Source: Rhodobiaceae bacterium
Lineage (GTDB): Bacteria > Pseudomonadota > Alphaproteobacteria > Parvibaculales > Parvibaculaceae
DNA length: 64,000 bases
Assembly: GCA_003330885.1 (NCBI GenBank)
Contig: CP030277.1
Location: 1,922,001 to 1,986,000, forward strand
Direction: 5' to 3'
The notes under the pieces were generated by a model, which was given only the letters and a program-made list of their open reading frames with translations, made no database searches and had not been told where the DNA came from. The translations under genes were made by a program, and so were the position numbers. This document shows positions 19,132 through 29,627 of this stretch, piece by piece (the first letter of the stretch is position 1; each line of letters starts with the position of its first letter).

Positions 19132-21789
19132 TCAGCGCCCAGGCGCGTAGTTGAGCACCGGCGCCAACCAGCGTTCGGTCTCGTCAACGCTCATGCCTTT
19201 GCGCGCCGCATAGTCTTCCACCTGGTCTTTCTCCACCCGACCTACACCAAAGTAGTAGCTGTCTGGGTGTGAAAAATAGAGTCCGGACACTGACGAGCCT
19301 GGCCACATGGCACAGCTTTCCGTAAGCGTGATTCCCGTCCTCCGTTCAGCTTCCAGAAGTCGGAAGAGCGTCCGCTTTTCCGTGTGGTCAGGCTGCGCCG
19401 GATAGCCAGGCGCCGGGCGAATGCCAGCATATTTCTCTGCAATCAGATCGTCAGGTGACAACCCGCCCTCGTCTGCATAGCCCCAGAATTCACGGCGAAC
19501 CCGCGCGTGCAAATATTCCGCAAACGCTTCAGCAAACCTGTCAGCAAGGGCCTGCATCAGAATTTTGGAATAGTCATCATGGTCGGCATCAAACCGCGCA
19601 ACATGTTCGTCCTCACCATGACCGGCAGTAACGGCAAACCCGCCAACATAATCATGGATGCCCTGTTCAGCCACAAAGTCGGCCAGCGCCACATGGGCAC
19701 GATCATTCTTCCGAGCCATCTGCTGACGAAGCGTGTGGAACATCGCTAGGCGGTGCTCGCGTGTGTCATCAGTGTAGAGCTCAATATCGTCTTCCGCGAT
19801 CCGGTTCGCCGGCCAGAAGCCAACAACCCCTTTGGGCGAAAGCCATTTTTCGCCCACCATCTGATCAAGCAGCTTTTGTGCATCATTGAAAAGTTGGGTT
19901 GCCGCTTCGCCCATTTTGTCATCGGTCAAAATGCGCGGGTAGCTGCCCTTCATTTCCCACGTGGCAAAAAACGGTGTCCAATCAATGTAAGGCACCAAAT
20001 CTTCCAAGGAGACGTCATCGACCGTCTTTAGCCCAAGGAAGGTCGGCTTCGGCGGCACATATTCCGCGAAATCAATTGCAAAGTGATTGGCCCGGGCATC
20101 TGCCAGCGACAGGCGCTCGCCCTTGGATTGTCCCCGCGCATGGGCTTCAGCCATTTGCGTGTATTCTTCGGCGATACCGGTCTTGTATTGATCTGCCTGC
20201 GTGTCAGAGAGCAGCGAATTTGCAACGCCCACGGCGCGACTGGCATCTGGTACATAGACCGCCTGGCCTTTGTCATAATTGGGATGGATTTTCACCGCTG
20301 TGTGCACACGGCTTGTGGTCGCACCACCGATCAATAGCGGGACGCTAAAGTCCTGACGTTCCATTTCAGCCGCCACGTGACACATTTCATCAAGGCTTGG
20401 CGTGATGAGGCCTGAAAGCCCGATAATATCGACTTTCTCTTCTTTCGCCGTTTCAAGGATCTTCGCGGCAGGCACCATAACGCCCAAGTCGATCACCTTG
20501 TAATTGTTACATTGCAGCACGACCCCGACGATGTTCTTGCCAATATCGTGCACATCGCCCTTCACCGTCGCCATCAGGATGGTGCCATTGGAGGAATCTT
20601 CGGTAATCCCAAGTTCCTCTTTTTCCTTCTCCATGTAAGGCATGAGATAGGCCACCGCCTGCTTCATCACACGCGCTGACTTCACTACCTGGGGCAGAAA
20701 CATCTTGCCGGCACCAAACAGGTCGCCCACAACATTCATGCCGTCCATCAACGGCCCTTCAATCACATGAAGTGGTCGCTCAGCTTCCAGACGGGCTTCT
20801 TCCGTATCTTCCTCAATGAAGGCTGTGATGCCATTCACAAGGGCATGGCGCAGCCGGTCTTTGACCGGCACTTCGCGCCAGGAAAGGTCTTCAACCTTTT
20901 TCTTACCACCCTCTCCCTTGAATTGTTCAGCAACGTCAAGCAATCGCTCCGTTGCATCGTCACGGCGATTGAGGATGACATCTTCAACAGCATCTCTGAG
21001 TTCTTTGGGAATGTCTTCGTAAATCGCCAGCTGCCCGGCATTAACAATCCCCATATCCATACCCGCCTTGATGGCATGATAAAGAAACACAGAATGCATC
21101 GCCTCACGTACAGCATTGTTACCACGAAATGAGAACGAGACGTTGGAAACACCGCCGGACACATGACAATGCGGCAGGTTTTCCTTAATGCGGCGCGTCC
21201 CTTCAATGAAGGCGACACCATAATCATTATGTTCTTCAATGCCCGTCGCGACAGCAAAGATATTTGGATCAAAAATAATATCTTCCGGTGGCAAGCCGAC
21301 CGTCTCCGTCAGGAGCTTGTAGGAGCGCTCACAGATTTCGAACTTCCGGTCAGCCGTGTCTGCCTGACCCTCTGTGTCGAAAGCCATAACCACCACAGCC
21401 GCGCCATAGGCTTTCACTTTGCGCGCCTGTTCCAGAAACGCTTCTTCGCCTTCCTTGAGCGAAATCGAATTGACGATCGCCTTGCCCTGCACACATTTCA
21501 GACCAGCTTCAATGACGTTCCATTTGGACGAGTCAATCATCACCGGTACACGCGAAATGTCCGGCTCCGACGCAATGAGGTTCATGAAGCGCACCATTGC
21601 AGCTTCTGAATCCAACATGCCTTCATCCATATTCACATCGATGATTTGTGCACCATTCTCCACCTGCTGCAGCGCAACAGCCAGAGCAGCCTCATAATCG
21701 TCCTCGAGAATGAGTTTTTTAAATTTGGCTGAACCGGTCACATTGGTTCGTTCGCCCACGTTGATAAACGTGGCGGTCTGATTGGACAT
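19132..21789 (-). CDS. metH: Methionine synthase, C-terminal part (folate, cobalamin and activation domains)
   Basis: The 885-residue B12-dependent methionine synthase lacks the homocysteine domain, which is encoded by the gene just upstream. Domains in order: pterin-binding ([20 protein letters not shown] at the start), cap, cobalamin-binding near residue 400 ([17 protein letters not shown], with the DxHxxG cobalt-ligand histidine) and the SAM-dependent reactivation domain at the C-terminus ([17 protein letters not shown]). The start, AGGAATACAGTACATG, has its own ribosome binding site. It ends a sahR-metF-metH1-metH2 operon. Confidence 0.94.
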   Translation of the reverse strand: MSNQTATFINVGERTNVTGSAKFKKLILEDDYEAALAVALQQVENGAQIIDVNMDEGMLDSEAAMVRFMNLIASEPDISRVPVMIDSSKWNVIEAGLKCVQGKAIVNSISLKEGEEAFLEQARKVKAYGAAVVVMAFDTEGQADTADRKFEICERSYKLLTETVGLPPEDIIFDPNIFAVATGIEEHNDYGVAFIEGTRRIKENLPHCHVSGGVSNVSFSFRGNNAVREAMHSVFLYHAIKAGMDMGIVNAGQLAIYEDIPKELRDAVEDVILNRRDDATERLLDVAEQFKGEGGKKKVEDLSWREVPVKDRLRHALVNGITAFIEEDTEEARLEAERPLHVIEGPLMDGMNVVGDLFGAGKMFLPQVVKSARVMKQAVAYLMPYMEKEKEELGITEDSSNGTILMATVKGDVHDIGKNIVGVVLQCNNYKVIDLGVMVPAAKILETAKEEKVDIIGLSGLITPSLDEMCHVAAEMERQDFSVPLLIGGATTSRVHTAVKIHPNYDKGQAVYVPDASRAVGVANSLLSDTQADQYKTGIAEEYTQMAEAHARGQSKGERLSLADARANHFAIDFAEYVPPKPTFLGLKTVDDVSLEDLVPYIDWTPFFATWEMKGSYPRILTDDKMGEAATQLFNDAQKLLDQMVGEKWLSPKGVVGFWPANRIAEDDIELYTDDTREHRLAMFHTLRQQMARKNDRAHVALADFVAEQGIHDYVGGFAVTAGHGEDEHVARFDADHDDYSKILMQALADRFAEAFAEYLHARVRREFWGYADEGGLSPDDLIAEKYAGIRPAPGYPAQPDHTEKRTLFRLLEAERRTGITLTESCAMWPGSSVSGLYFSHPDSYYFGVGRVEKDQVEDYAARKGMSVDETERWLAPVLNYAPGR

Positions 21790-21800
21790 GTACTGTATTC

Positions 21801-22871
21801 CTATCCGTGCACGAAGGGCTCAAGCCCTGACAAGCGCATGCGGGTTTCTATCTGAGGAATGTCGCGGGGCGCCGCCGTCGCAACCGCCTCAGTAATCGCT
21901 GCAATATGTTCTGGTGTTGAGCCACAACAGCCGCCGACAATATTCACCAACCCGCTTTCCGCATATTCACCAACAAGGTCAGCCATTTCTTTGGCCGATT
22001 GGTCATACTCTCCGAACTCGTTGGGCAAACCTGCATTCGGATGCGCTGACACGTTAACGTCAGTGATGCGAGACAATGTGTCCACATACTGGCGCAGCTG
22101 TTCAGCTCCCAACGCACAATTGAGGCCAATTGAGAACGGCTTCACGTGACGCACGGAGTACCAGAATGCCTCAACCGTTTGCCCTGAGAGAAGTCGGCCG
22201 GATGCATCCGTAATCGTACCGGAAATCATCACGGGCAGCTCAATACCCGTTTCAGCGAAAACGTTCTGGATCGCAACCAGCGCGGCCTTCGCGTTCAATG
22301 TGTCAAAGATGGTCTCGACCATAATGGTGTCAGAGCCACCCTCAATTAGGCCGCGTGTCGCCTCCGCATAGGCATCTTCCAGCGCATCGAAGGTGATATT
22401 CCGGAAACCTGGGTCGTTGACATCAGGCGACAGCGAGGCTGTCCGCGGCGTCGGCCCAAGCGTGCCGACCACATAACGTACGCGTCCATCTTCAGCTTCT
22501 GCGATATCCGCTGCTTCACGTGCAATCTTTGCACTGGCAACATTCATCTCATAGGCCAAATGCTCCAGCTCATAGTCCCCTTGGGCGACTGTGTTGGAGC
22601 CAAACGTGTTCGTTTCCGCGAAGTCCGCGCCAGCACGATAATAATTCAGATGAATTTCACGGATCACGTCAGGACGTGTGAGGGATAAAAGTTCGTTATC
22701 CCCTTTCACATCAACATGATGATCTTTCAGGATATCACCACGATAATCTGCTTCCTCCAGACCATAGCCCTGGATTAACGATCCCATCGCGCCATCGAGC
22801 ACCAGAATACGCTCTTTCACTGAGCGATGGAGCTCAGCAATACGGTCGTCTCTCTTCTTGTCTTTGCTCAT
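21801..22871 (-). CDS. Methionine synthase homocysteine-binding subunit (MetH N-terminal domain)
   Basis: A 356-residue homocysteine S-methyltransferase domain protein: [13 protein letters not shown] at the N-terminus, NCALG (first zinc cysteine) near residue 240, and [11 protein letters not shown] (second and third zinc cysteines) near residue 313. It supplies the domain missing from the following gene; together they total about 1240 residues, like one-piece MetH. AAGGAGG eight bases before the ATG at 22871 fixes this start over the TTG at 22889. Eleven bases separate it from the second metH gene. Confidence 0.93.
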   Translation of the reverse strand: MSKDKKRDDRIAELHRSVKERILVLDGAMGSLIQGYGLEEADYRGDILKDHHVDVKGDNELLSLTRPDVIREIHLNYYRAGADFAETNTFGSNTVAQGDYELEHLAYEMNVASAKIAREAADIAEAEDGRVRYVVGTLGPTPRTASLSPDVNDPGFRNITFDALEDAYAEATRGLIEGGSDTIMVETIFDTLNAKAALVAIQNVFAETGIELPVMISGTITDASGRLLSGQTVEAFWYSVRHVKPFSIGLNCALGAEQLRQYVDTLSRITDVNVSAHPNAGLPNEFGEYDQSAKEMADLVGEYAESGLVNIVGGCCGSTPEHIAAITEAVATAAPRDIPQIETRMRLSGLEPFVHG

Positions 22872-22885
22872 GATGCGTTCCTCCT

Positions 22886-23773
22886 TCAAGAAACCGCGTG
22901 GGGCTTGTAGCCCAGGATATGGCAGATTGCATATGTAAGATCAGCCTGATTGAGCGTGTAGAGATGGAAATCCCTAAAACCTAAGCGCTCAAGATCATGA
23001 ACCTGTTCTGCAGCAACCGTTGCTGCGATCAGCCGACGCGTCGGCAACTCATCGTCAAGACCATCATAGTAAGCCGCCAACCAACTCGGGATCGTCGCGC
23101 CACAGCGTTCAGCCATCCGAACGACACCCTTAAAATTGGTCGTCGGCATGATGCCTGGAATGATTGGTATATCGATACCCGCTTTCCTGACCCGCTCCAG
23201 CAGGCGTTCATAATGCTCCGTTTCAAACGCAAATTGCGCGATGGCACGGGTAGCACCTTGATCAATCTTTGCTTTCAGCAATTCGATATCATGGTCAAAG
23301 CTCGCACTCTCAGGATGCCGCTCAGGATAGATGCTGACGGTCACCTCAAAGTCGCCAATGGCTTTGATACCGCCGACAAGGTCCGCCGTACTCAAATACC
23401 CATCGTCATGAGCTTTGTAAGGGCCCTGCATATCCGGCATGTCACCGCGGATCGCAACTATGTGACGAACACCGGCATCCCAGTAACCCTGAATAACACC
23501 ATCCACTTCCGCTTTCGAAGCCCCAACGCAGGTCAGGTGAGCAGCGGGTTTCAGATCGGTTTCATTCACCATGCGCTTGACGGTGGAATGGGTCCGTTCG
23601 CGCGTACTACCGCCAGCGCCATAAGTCACCGACACAAAGGCGGGGCGCAATGGAGCCAAGCGCTCAATGGCCGTCCAGAGCTTTTCTTCTGCCTCAGCCG
23701 TCTTAGGCGGAGAAAACTCAAATGAGACGCGCACATCATCCCGTCCTCTAAATCTATCTCCTAGGGAACTCAT
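22886..23773 (-). CDS. metF: 5,10-Methylenetetrahydrofolate reductase MetF
   Basis: A 295-residue flavoprotein TIM barrel that makes 5-methyl-THF for methionine synthase. Family segments are [15 protein letters not shown] with the catalytic glutamate, [37 protein letters not shown] and FAFETEHY-type [20 protein letters not shown] precedes the ATG, which overlaps the stop of the upstream regulator by four bases. Confidence 0.95.
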   Translation of the reverse strand: MSSLGDRFRGRDDVRVSFEFSPPKTAEAEEKLWTAIERLAPLRPAFVSVTYGAGGSTRERTHSTVKRMVNETDLKPAAHLTCVGASKAEVDGVIQGYWDAGVRHIVAIRGDMPDMQGPYKAHDDGYLSTADLVGGIKAIGDFEVTVSIYPERHPESASFDHDIELLKAKIDQGATRAIAQFAFETEHYERLLERVRKAGIDIPIIPGIMPTTNFKGVVRMAERCGATIPSWLAAYYDGLDDELPTRRLIAATVAAEQVHDLERLGFRDFHLYTLNQADLTYAICHILGYKPHAVS

Positions 23774-24756
23774 GTCGCCGCTCCTTTTTTGTCACCACCG
23801 GTCTCCGCCGGCTTCTCTGCAGCCCAAATCAATACAGTGAGCTTTGCCTCATCACCGTCAGGGGGAAGGGCAACCTCGCTTACCACTTCTAGTCCAGCAC
23901 TGCGGCACCAATCGCTGATTTCCGCCTTAGCAAATCCCAGACGTCGATGCGCCTGTTCATCTCTTAGGAAATCGAGATCATGCGGTGCAAAATCTGCAAT
24001 CAATAAACGCCCGCCAGGTGCGAGTACTCTCGCGGCCTCCTGAATCGATGCTGCAGGATCATCCAAGTAGTGAAGAACCTGATGTAGCGTGACGAGATCA
24101 AACTCACCATCCACAAACGTCAGGTCAAATATGTCACCTTGCCGAACATGCGCATGGGAGAGCCCCGCATCGTCCAATCGCGTCCGCGCAAATGCCAACA
24201 TTTCGGGACTTAGATCAACACCTTCAGCGCGCTCAGCCTTGTCCGCAAAAATTTCGAGCATACGCCCGGTGCCAGTTCCGAGATCGAGAATTGCGTCTAG
24301 GCGCGGCGCGGGTACAAGCGCAGAAAGCGCCTCCTCCACCTTGATCTCCGGCACATAAAGTGCCCTGATCAGGTCCCACTCATCCGCATTCTCTCTAAAA
24401 AAGGCAGCGGCGCGTTCAGCCCGCGCCTCTTTTACCGACTTCAACCTTTCCAGATCACGCGCGACCACCGGGTCATCAGCCGGTAATGCTTGCACCAAAA
24501 ACTGGACGAGATCGCCATCCCCGATCTGGTTCGCCAGGCGATAGAAAACCCAACTTCCCTCCCTGAATCGGTCTAACAGTCCGGCTTCGCAAAGCAGCTT
24601 CAGATGTCGGCTCACACGTGGTTGGCTCTGCCGTAATATCTGGGTCAACTCACTAACGGTAAGTTCGCTTCGAGCAAGCAACATCAACAGCCGAAGCCGT
24701 GTTGGCTCACCTGCAGCGCGCAACCCTGTTAGCAATGTCTCCACAGACCACCTCAT
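23770..24756 (-). CDS. sahR: SahR-type ArsR regulator fused to SAM-dependent methyltransferase-fold domain
   Basis: A 328-residue two-domain protein: an N-terminal ArsR winged helix (EPTRLRLLMLLARSELTVSE, then QPRVSRHLKLLCEAGLL) and a C-terminal class I methyltransferase fold (AILDLGTGTGRMLEIFA, GVDLSPEMLAFART, VLAPGGRLLIADF). This architecture defines SahR, which represses methionine-cycle genes and senses S-adenosylhomocysteine. It heads a metF-metH operon, fitting that role, and a palindromic AT-rich site overlaps its promoter. The ATG at 24756 was chosen; a GTG at 24765 is also possible and neither has a clear ribosome binding site. Confidence 0.85.
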   Translation of the reverse strand: MRWSVETLLTGLRAAGEPTRLRLLMLLARSELTVSELTQILRQSQPRVSRHLKLLCEAGLLDRFREGSWVFYRLANQIGDGDLVQFLVQALPADDPVVARDLERLKSVKEARAERAAAFFRENADEWDLIRALYVPEIKVEEALSALVPAPRLDAILDLGTGTGRMLEIFADKAERAEGVDLSPEMLAFARTRLDDAGLSHAHVRQGDIFDLTFVDGEFDLVTLHQVLHYLDDPAASIQEAARVLAPGGRLLIADFAPHDLDFLRDEQAHRRLGFAKAEISDWCRSAGLEVVSEVALPPDGDEAKLTVLIWAAEKPAETGGDKKGAAT

Positions 24757-24800
24757 TCTCGGCACCCAGAATCGGCACCACGGAAAAGAGCATCAGGAAT

Positions 24801-24831
24801 GATATATACATATCTTTATATCCAAACTCAA
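24801..24831 (-). promoter_or_regulatory. sahR-metF-metH promoter with overlapping SahR-like operator
   Basis: On the minus strand TTGAGT (24831-24826) and TATATA (24808-24803) are separated by 17 bases. The stretch 24801-24822 holds the inverted repeat GATATA-N10-TATATC and an ATATCTTTATAT core, typical of ArsR-family operators. It covers the -10 and most of the spacer, suited to autorepression. Confidence 0.7.
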
Positions 24832-25160
24832 AATAAAAGATGAATTTGAGGGTCAGCCCCTCCCACGACCAAATCCCCACTTCCTTCAGCGGTATTTTGG
24901 CAACATGGTGCCGATTTCCAACAGCTTGCCGCGCGGTAGGCTGGTTAACCGCTCTCTGAGCGTGGTAGCAAAGAATTGTATTCCCTGTAGTGAGTCCCGC
25001 CCTATATAGCCTTTGGTTCGCCCTTTAAATCGGCAAAATCCAGCGATATTCACGGCGAGTTAATGTGGTAGGTGCTAGCAACAGCGTACCTGTAGAGAGT
25101 GACATCGCGCGTAGATGAAGAGAGCTTCAAATGCGCCGACATTGATGATGTAGGAAAAAA
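24832..25160. other. Non-coding region upstream of mlaA
   Basis: No gene is supported here. It must hold the mlaA promoter. I could not assign a -35/-10 pair with confidence; an AGGA ribosome binding site lies just before the mlaA ATG. Confidence 0.4.
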
Positions 25161-25955
25161 ATGAACATCGAATTTGGCCGAAACTCCCTTCGCGCAACGA
25201 TCGCGGTCTTCGGACTAGCTGTTATTCTTTCTGGATGCGCAACCCGTCCTGATACAGCTGACGCAGCCGCTGTCGCAGCCTATGAAGAGGCGAACGACCC
25301 AATTGAGCCCTTGAACCGCTATTTCTTTGAGCTCAACAATTTCCTCGACATCATTCTGCTACGGCCCGCAGCCGAAATTTATGACGGTGTGCTGCCCACT
25401 CTTGCGAAAGATGGTGTTCGCAACTTCCTCGATAATTTGCGGAGCCCCGTCATCCTCGCCAACGACCTTCTTCAAGGAGAATGGGATCGGGCTGGCGACA
25501 CCACCGCACGGTTTGGCATCAATACAACTGCCGGTGTTTTGGGGCTTGGCGATCCAGCCACTGGTTGGGGATACGAACGCCACGGTGAAGACTTCGGACA
25601 GACCCTGGCAGTTTATGGCGTTGGCGAAGGCCCCTACTTCTATGCACCTCTCCTAGGACCTGCTCCGCCGCGTGATCTCGCGGGCTTCGGAGTTGACCGC
25701 TTTTTCGATCCCCTAACCTACATCTTATGGGACGAAGCTTTGACGATCCCAGTAACGCGTTTTGTTGTAAACGGCATTGATCTACGTGCACGCAATCTCG
25801 ATACACTCGATGAAATTGAGCGCACCTCAATCGACTACTATGCTGCCATTCGATCGCTCTACAGACAGAGCCGTGCGGACGAAATTCAAAACGGCGTGAC
25901 TGACGTTGACGCGCTGCCTGACATCTCCAATATTAATTTCACGTCAGACGAATAA
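25161..25955 (+). CDS. mlaA: Outer-membrane lipoprotein MlaA (VacJ)
   Basis: A 264-residue lipoprotein: an N-terminal signal ending in the lipobox LSGC near residue 26, then the VacJ domain with NDPIEPLNRYFFELNNFLD, RPAAEIYDGVLP, INTTAGVLGLGDPAT and GVGEGPYFYAPLLGPAPPRD. MlaA removes mislocalised phospholipids from the outer leaflet of the outer membrane and passes them to MlaC. AGGA five to six bases before the ATG supports the start. mlaC follows 47 bases later. Confidence 0.94.
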   Translation: MNIEFGRNSLRATIAVFGLAVILSGCATRPDTADAAAVAAYEEANDPIEPLNRYFFELNNFLDIILLRPAAEIYDGVLPTLAKDGVRNFLDNLRSPVILANDLLQGEWDRAGDTTARFGINTTAGVLGLGDPATGWGYERHGEDFGQTLAVYGVGEGPYFYAPLLGPAPPRDLAGFGVDRFFDPLTYILWDEALTIPVTRFVVNGIDLRARNLDTLDEIERTSIDYYAAIRSLYRQSRADEIQNGVTDVDALPDISNINFTSDE

Positions 25956-26002
25956 CGGCTATTTAGGCCGACAGCAGTTTAAGCGGTAGGAGAGTTGACG
26001 AC

Positions 26003-26713
26003 ATGACTTGGCAACTATGGCAAACCCCTTCCCCGGCACGCCGCAGCATCATTATCGGCTTGTTCGTGCTGGTGAGCCTGGCTTTCATTGCAATGCCAGC
26101 CTATGCCGCAAGGGATGAGCAAGCCGAAACTTTCGTTAATGACATCGCCTCAGAAGCGATTGAAATACTCGGCCGGGAAGGTTTTACGCCTCAGGCGCTG
26201 GAAACAAAATTCCGCGCTTTGTTCGTGGGCAACATGGATGTCCCGCGGATCGGTGTTTTTGCATTGGGTCAATATGCGCGGACACCTACAGCAGAGCAAA
26301 AAGCACAATACCTCACACTGGTTGAAGAATTCATCGTCAAGGTCTATGCCAGCCGGCTTTCAGACTATACAGATCAACAGTTCGCTGTTCTCTCTTCACA
26401 ACCAAAGGGAAACAGAGGGAAAGAGGTCATCGTCAGCAGCCAGATAGAGTTCACCACTGGCCGTGCACCTGTTCCTGTCGAATGGTGGCTTCTAAGGACC
26501 GATGATGGGTTCAAAGTATTCGACGTAAAGGTCCTGGGCATCTGGATGGCGCAGGAGCAGCGTTCTACCTTTATCTCGGTTATTCGCAACAATGGTGGCA
26601 ACTTCTCGGCCCTGCTGGAACACATTGAAACGCAGATTGCGCAAGCCAATCAAGACAGAGACGTTGAAGTAACCGAAGCAGATACCGCTGTCGCCGCCGA
26701 CGCGGTCCAGTAG
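26003..26713 (+). CDS. mlaC: Periplasmic phospholipid carrier MlaC
   Basis: A 236-residue exported protein with an N-terminal hydrophobic signal (SIIIGLFVLVSLAFIAMPAYAA, cleavage likely near residue 36) and the Ttg2D/MlaC domain (FVNDIASEAIEILGREG to WLLRTDDGFKVFDVKVLGIWMAQEQRSTFISVI). It shuttles phospholipids between MlaA and the inner-membrane MlaFEDB complex, whose genes are not in this window. AGGAG precedes the ATG. A strong intrinsic terminator follows. Confidence 0.92.
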   Translation: MTWQLWQTPSPARRSIIIGLFVLVSLAFIAMPAYAARDEQAETFVNDIASEAIEILGREGFTPQALETKFRALFVGNMDVPRIGVFALGQYARTPTAEQKAQYLTLVEEFIVKVYASRLSDYTDQQFAVLSSQPKGNRGKEVIVSSQIEFTTGRAPVPVEWWLLRTDDGFKVFDVKVLGIWMAQEQRSTFISVIRNNGGNFSALLEHIETQIAQANQDRDVEVTEADTAVAADAVQ

Positions 26714-26737
26714 GCTCTTCAAAGTTCGAAACGTTTT

Positions 26738-26764
26738 GGGCGGTCCCTTGGACCGCCCTTTTTT
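26738..26764 (+). terminator. Intrinsic terminator after mlaA-mlaC
   Basis: A perfect 9-bp GC-rich stem (GGGCGGTCC/GGACCGCCC) with a CTT loop is followed by six T residues. It ends the mla operon just before the convergent ettA stop. Confidence 0.92.
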
Positions 26765-26768
26765 CTGC

Positions 26769-28430
26769 CTAATCGTTTCGTGAGAACCGCTTGTATTTGA
26801 TGCGGTGAGGAATTTCGGCCGCAGCCCCCAAACGTCGTTTTCGGTCTTCCTCATAGTCCGCATAATTGCCTTCAAACCACTCCACATGGCTGTCGCCCTC
26901 AAACGCCAGCATATGTGTCGCAATACGGTCGAGGAACCAGCGATCATGGCTGATGACCACAGCGCACCCAGCAAAATCAATCAACGCATCTTCAAGAGCC
27001 CGAAGCGTATCTACATCCAAATCATTGGTCGGTTCATCGAGCAGCAGCAGGTTAGCGCCGGACTTCAGCATCTTGGCCAGATGCACACGATTGCGTTCCC
27101 CGCCTGAGAGCTGCCCAACCTTCTTTTGCTGATCACCACCTTTAAAGTTAAAGGCCCCCACATAGGCGCGGCTCGGCATGGTCTGTTTGCCGAGCTCGAT
27201 AACATCAGTACCGCCTGAAATTTCCTCCCAGACGTTTTTATCAGGATCAAGAGCGTCGCGACTTTGGTCCACATACCCAAGCGTCACAGTATCGCCAATT
27301 CTGATCGAACCACTGTCAGGTTGTTCATCCCCAGTGAGCATCTTGAAGAGCGTAGATTTACCTGCGCCATTGGCGCCGATGACACCAACAATACCGCCAG
27401 GTGGCAGCTCGAAGCTCAAATCATCAATCAGCAATCGGTCTCCGAAACCTTTGTTGAGGTGATCTGCCTCAATCACAACGCCGCCCAGGCGCTCAGCAAC
27501 AGGAATTACAATCTGTGCTTTCCCGTTCTGCTCTTTACCCGCTGCCTCCAGCAGATCATCATAAGCGCGGATACGGGCCTTGCTCTTGGCTTGGCGGGCT
27601 TTGGGCGATTGCCGAATCCACTCCAGTTCGCGAGATAGTGTTCGTTCTCGTGACGCCTCGTCTCGGCCTTCCTGCTCCAGACGCTTCTGCTTCTGCTCAA
27701 GCCACGAAGAGTAATTCCCTTCGTATGGAATACCACGACCGCGATCAATCTCGAGTATCCACCCCGTCACCTGATCGAGGAAGTATCGATCGTGGGTGAC
27801 CAGCACAATCGTGCCTGCATAGTTTACGAGATAGTTTTGCAGCCATGCGACTGACTCAGCATCGAGATGGTTGGTCGGCTCATCGAGCAACAGAATATCA
27901 GGCGCTGCGAGCAAGAGCTGACAGAGCGCAACCCGACGGCGTTCTCCACCCGATAGCTTGGTGACATCTGCGTCTCCTTCAGGGCAACGCAAAGCATCCA
28001 TAGCCATCTCAATTTGGCTGTCCAGGTCCCAAAGATTCTGCGCGTCAATAATGTCCTGAAGACGAGCCATCTCTTCCGCCGTTTCGTCGGAATAGTTCAT
28101 GGCAAGTTCATTGTATTTTTCAAGCATCGCACGCTGTTCAGCGACACCATTCATAACATTGCCCAGCACATCTTTTTCCGGGTCAAGTTCGGGTTCCTGG
28201 GCCAAATAGCCCACTTTAGCCCCCTCAGCGGACCAGGCTTCACCTGTAAACTCTTTGTCCACGCCGGCCATAACCTTCAGCAGGGTCGATTTACCTGCCC
28301 CGTTGACCCCCACAACGCCAATTTTCGCGCCGGGCAGAAATGACAGGCGGATATCGCTGAACACCTGCTTGCCGCCAGGATACGTCTTGGACAGACCATC
28401 CATGACATAAACATATTGGTAGGACGCCAT
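26769..28430 (-). CDS. ettA: Energy-dependent translational throttle protein EttA (ABC-F)
   Basis: A 553-residue ABC-F ATPase acting at the ribosomal E site. It has two ABC domains: Walker [10 protein letters not shown] near residue 40 and GANGAGKST near 358, signatures [15 protein letters not shown] and [15 protein letters not shown], and Walker [12 protein letters not shown] and [11 protein letters not shown]. The linker and the [18 protein letters not shown] toe/arm region match EttA. No membrane segments are present. Confidence 0.95.
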   Translation of the reverse strand: MASYQYVYVMDGLSKTYPGGKQVFSDIRLSFLPGAKIGVVGVNGAGKSTLLKVMAGVDKEFTGEAWSAEGAKVGYLAQEPELDPEKDVLGNVMNGVAEQRAMLEKYNELAMNYSDETAEEMARLQDIIDAQNLWDLDSQIEMAMDALRCPEGDADVTKLSGGERRRVALCQLLLAAPDILLLDEPTNHLDAESVAWLQNYLVNYAGTIVLVTHDRYFLDQVTGWILEIDRGRGIPYEGNYSSWLEQKQKRLEQEGRDEASRERTLSRELEWIRQSPKARQAKSKARIRAYDDLLEAAGKEQNGKAQIVIPVAERLGGVVIEADHLNKGFGDRLLIDDLSFELPPGGIVGVIGANGAGKSTLFKMLTGDEQPDSGSIRIGDTVTLGYVDQSRDALDPDKNVWEEISGGTDVIELGKQTMPSRAYVGAFNFKGGDQQKKVGQLSGGERNRVHLAKMLKSGANLLLLDEPTNDLDVDTLRALEDALIDFAGCAVVISHDRWFLDRIATHMLAFEGDSHVEWFEGNYADYEEDRKRRLGAAAEIPHRIKYKRFSRND

Positions 28431-28559
28431 TTATTCACCTCTTCAGAACCAGTTTTGCGGCCCACTCATAAACGATTAACCAGATTACGACAACGCGTGT
28501 CTGGCAGCAGCACGTTAGGCACTGATTAACAGCCCCTGCCTACTCTTGTTCACATCCGG

Positions 28560-29627
28560 GTGGGGATAAAGTTGGGTGATGGTGTGTTCAACATCATAAA
28601 GAAGATTAAATGGGGTAGAGACAGTCGTCTGTCCATGGCAGCGGGCGCCGCAGGTCCGTGCGAAACTTCAAGCACCATCGCAAATGCTTTTCAATATGGC
28701 ATCTATGGCATTGCGGTCTGGGATAAAGATTTCAATCTCATCGCCGCAAATCGCCAATATGCTGACCTGCACAAGATACCCAGTACCCTTCTGACGCCCG
28801 GATCAAACCTGCTATCCATCATGCACAATCTGAAGGGCCGCGGTGTGCTCTCGCCAGAAACAGATCCAGACGCACTGATGGAATTCATCAAGACGACGCT
28901 GGCAGACACAGGACAGCTCACCTCTCGCATTAGATTCTCTGACGACACGGTTTTGGAAATTTCCGCCGAGCGCATGTCAGATGGAAATACAGCTGCGTAC
29001 CTACGCAATGCCACACGCGACAACATGTTCACCAAGAGAGCGTTAGCACGGAAACAGAAAGCCGATGCGTATGTAGACGCAATCGCCAAATTCCCACTAT
29101 TGGAAAACGGTCGGTCCACGAAGGAAGTGAAGTCGCAAATCCATCAGATCACGCAGACAGTGGCCACCCTGCTGGAGGTTGATTGGTGCATTGTCTGGGT
29201 AAGAAGCAACATTCTGAACGAAGCAGTTGCAGCAAGCGCCTATCAGAGCGCAACCCAGGCACATATCGAAATTGAGAGTATGGTGCTGCCCGACCTCACG
29301 GAATATCTAGCCATCCTTGAAACGTCGCGGGTGATTGCGATTGATGATCTCGACAAGCACGCGTTTGGCAAGGTGCAGGGCAACAGAGCCCCGCTCGACG
29401 ACTACGCCCATGCCTCCCTTGACGCACCTTTTCGTCAGGACGGAAAAATCATGGGTGTCTTGAGCTGCCTCGATACGCAGAAGGCCAGAACCTGGACAGC
29501 GGGCGACAAAATGTTCGTTATGGCGGCGGCGTCTCATATCGGAAATCTGATGAGCGCCCCAGACCAAAACAACCTCTGGGCACTACCAACCGGTGAAATA
29601 AATACCGGTCGCCAGGCCGCCGAGTAA
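28560..29627 (+). CDS. PAS-GAF sensory protein without recognised output domain
   Basis: A 355-residue soluble protein. A PAS domain lies at about residues 40-150 (YGIYGIAVWDKDFNLIAANRQYADLHKIPSTLLTPGSNL, a PAS_7-like opening) and a GAF-like domain at about 185-335 (VATLLEVDWCIVWV, ASLDAPFRQDGKIMGVLSCLD). No kinase, GGDEF, EAL or helix-turn-helix follows, so it may work as a partner or scaffold. The listed GTG start is uncertain; an ATG at 28635 is a good alternative. Its end overlaps the convergent DUF389 gene by 45 bases. Confidence 0.75.
   Translation: MGIKLGDGVFNIIKKIKWGRDSRLSMAAGAAGPCETSSTIANAFQYGIYGIAVWDKDFNLIAANRQYADLHKIPSTLLTPGSNLLSIMHNLKGRGVLSPETDPDALMEFIKTTLADTGQLTSRIRFSDDTVLEISAERMSDGNTAAYLRNATRDNMFTKRALARKQKADAYVDAIAKFPLLENGRSTKEVKSQIHQITQTVATLLEVDWCIVWVRSNILNEAVAASAYQSATQAHIEIESMVLPDLTEYLAILETSRVIAIDDLDKHAFGKVQGNRAPLDDYAHASLDAPFRQDGKIMGVLSCLDTQKARTWTAGDKMFVMAAASHIGNLMSAPDQNNLWALPTGEINTGRQAAE

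Noticed and set aside
19132-22889. metH as a frameshifted pseudogene
   Set aside because: Each half has its own start, ribosome binding site and stop, and the domain boundary is clean; split metH is known in alphaproteobacteria.
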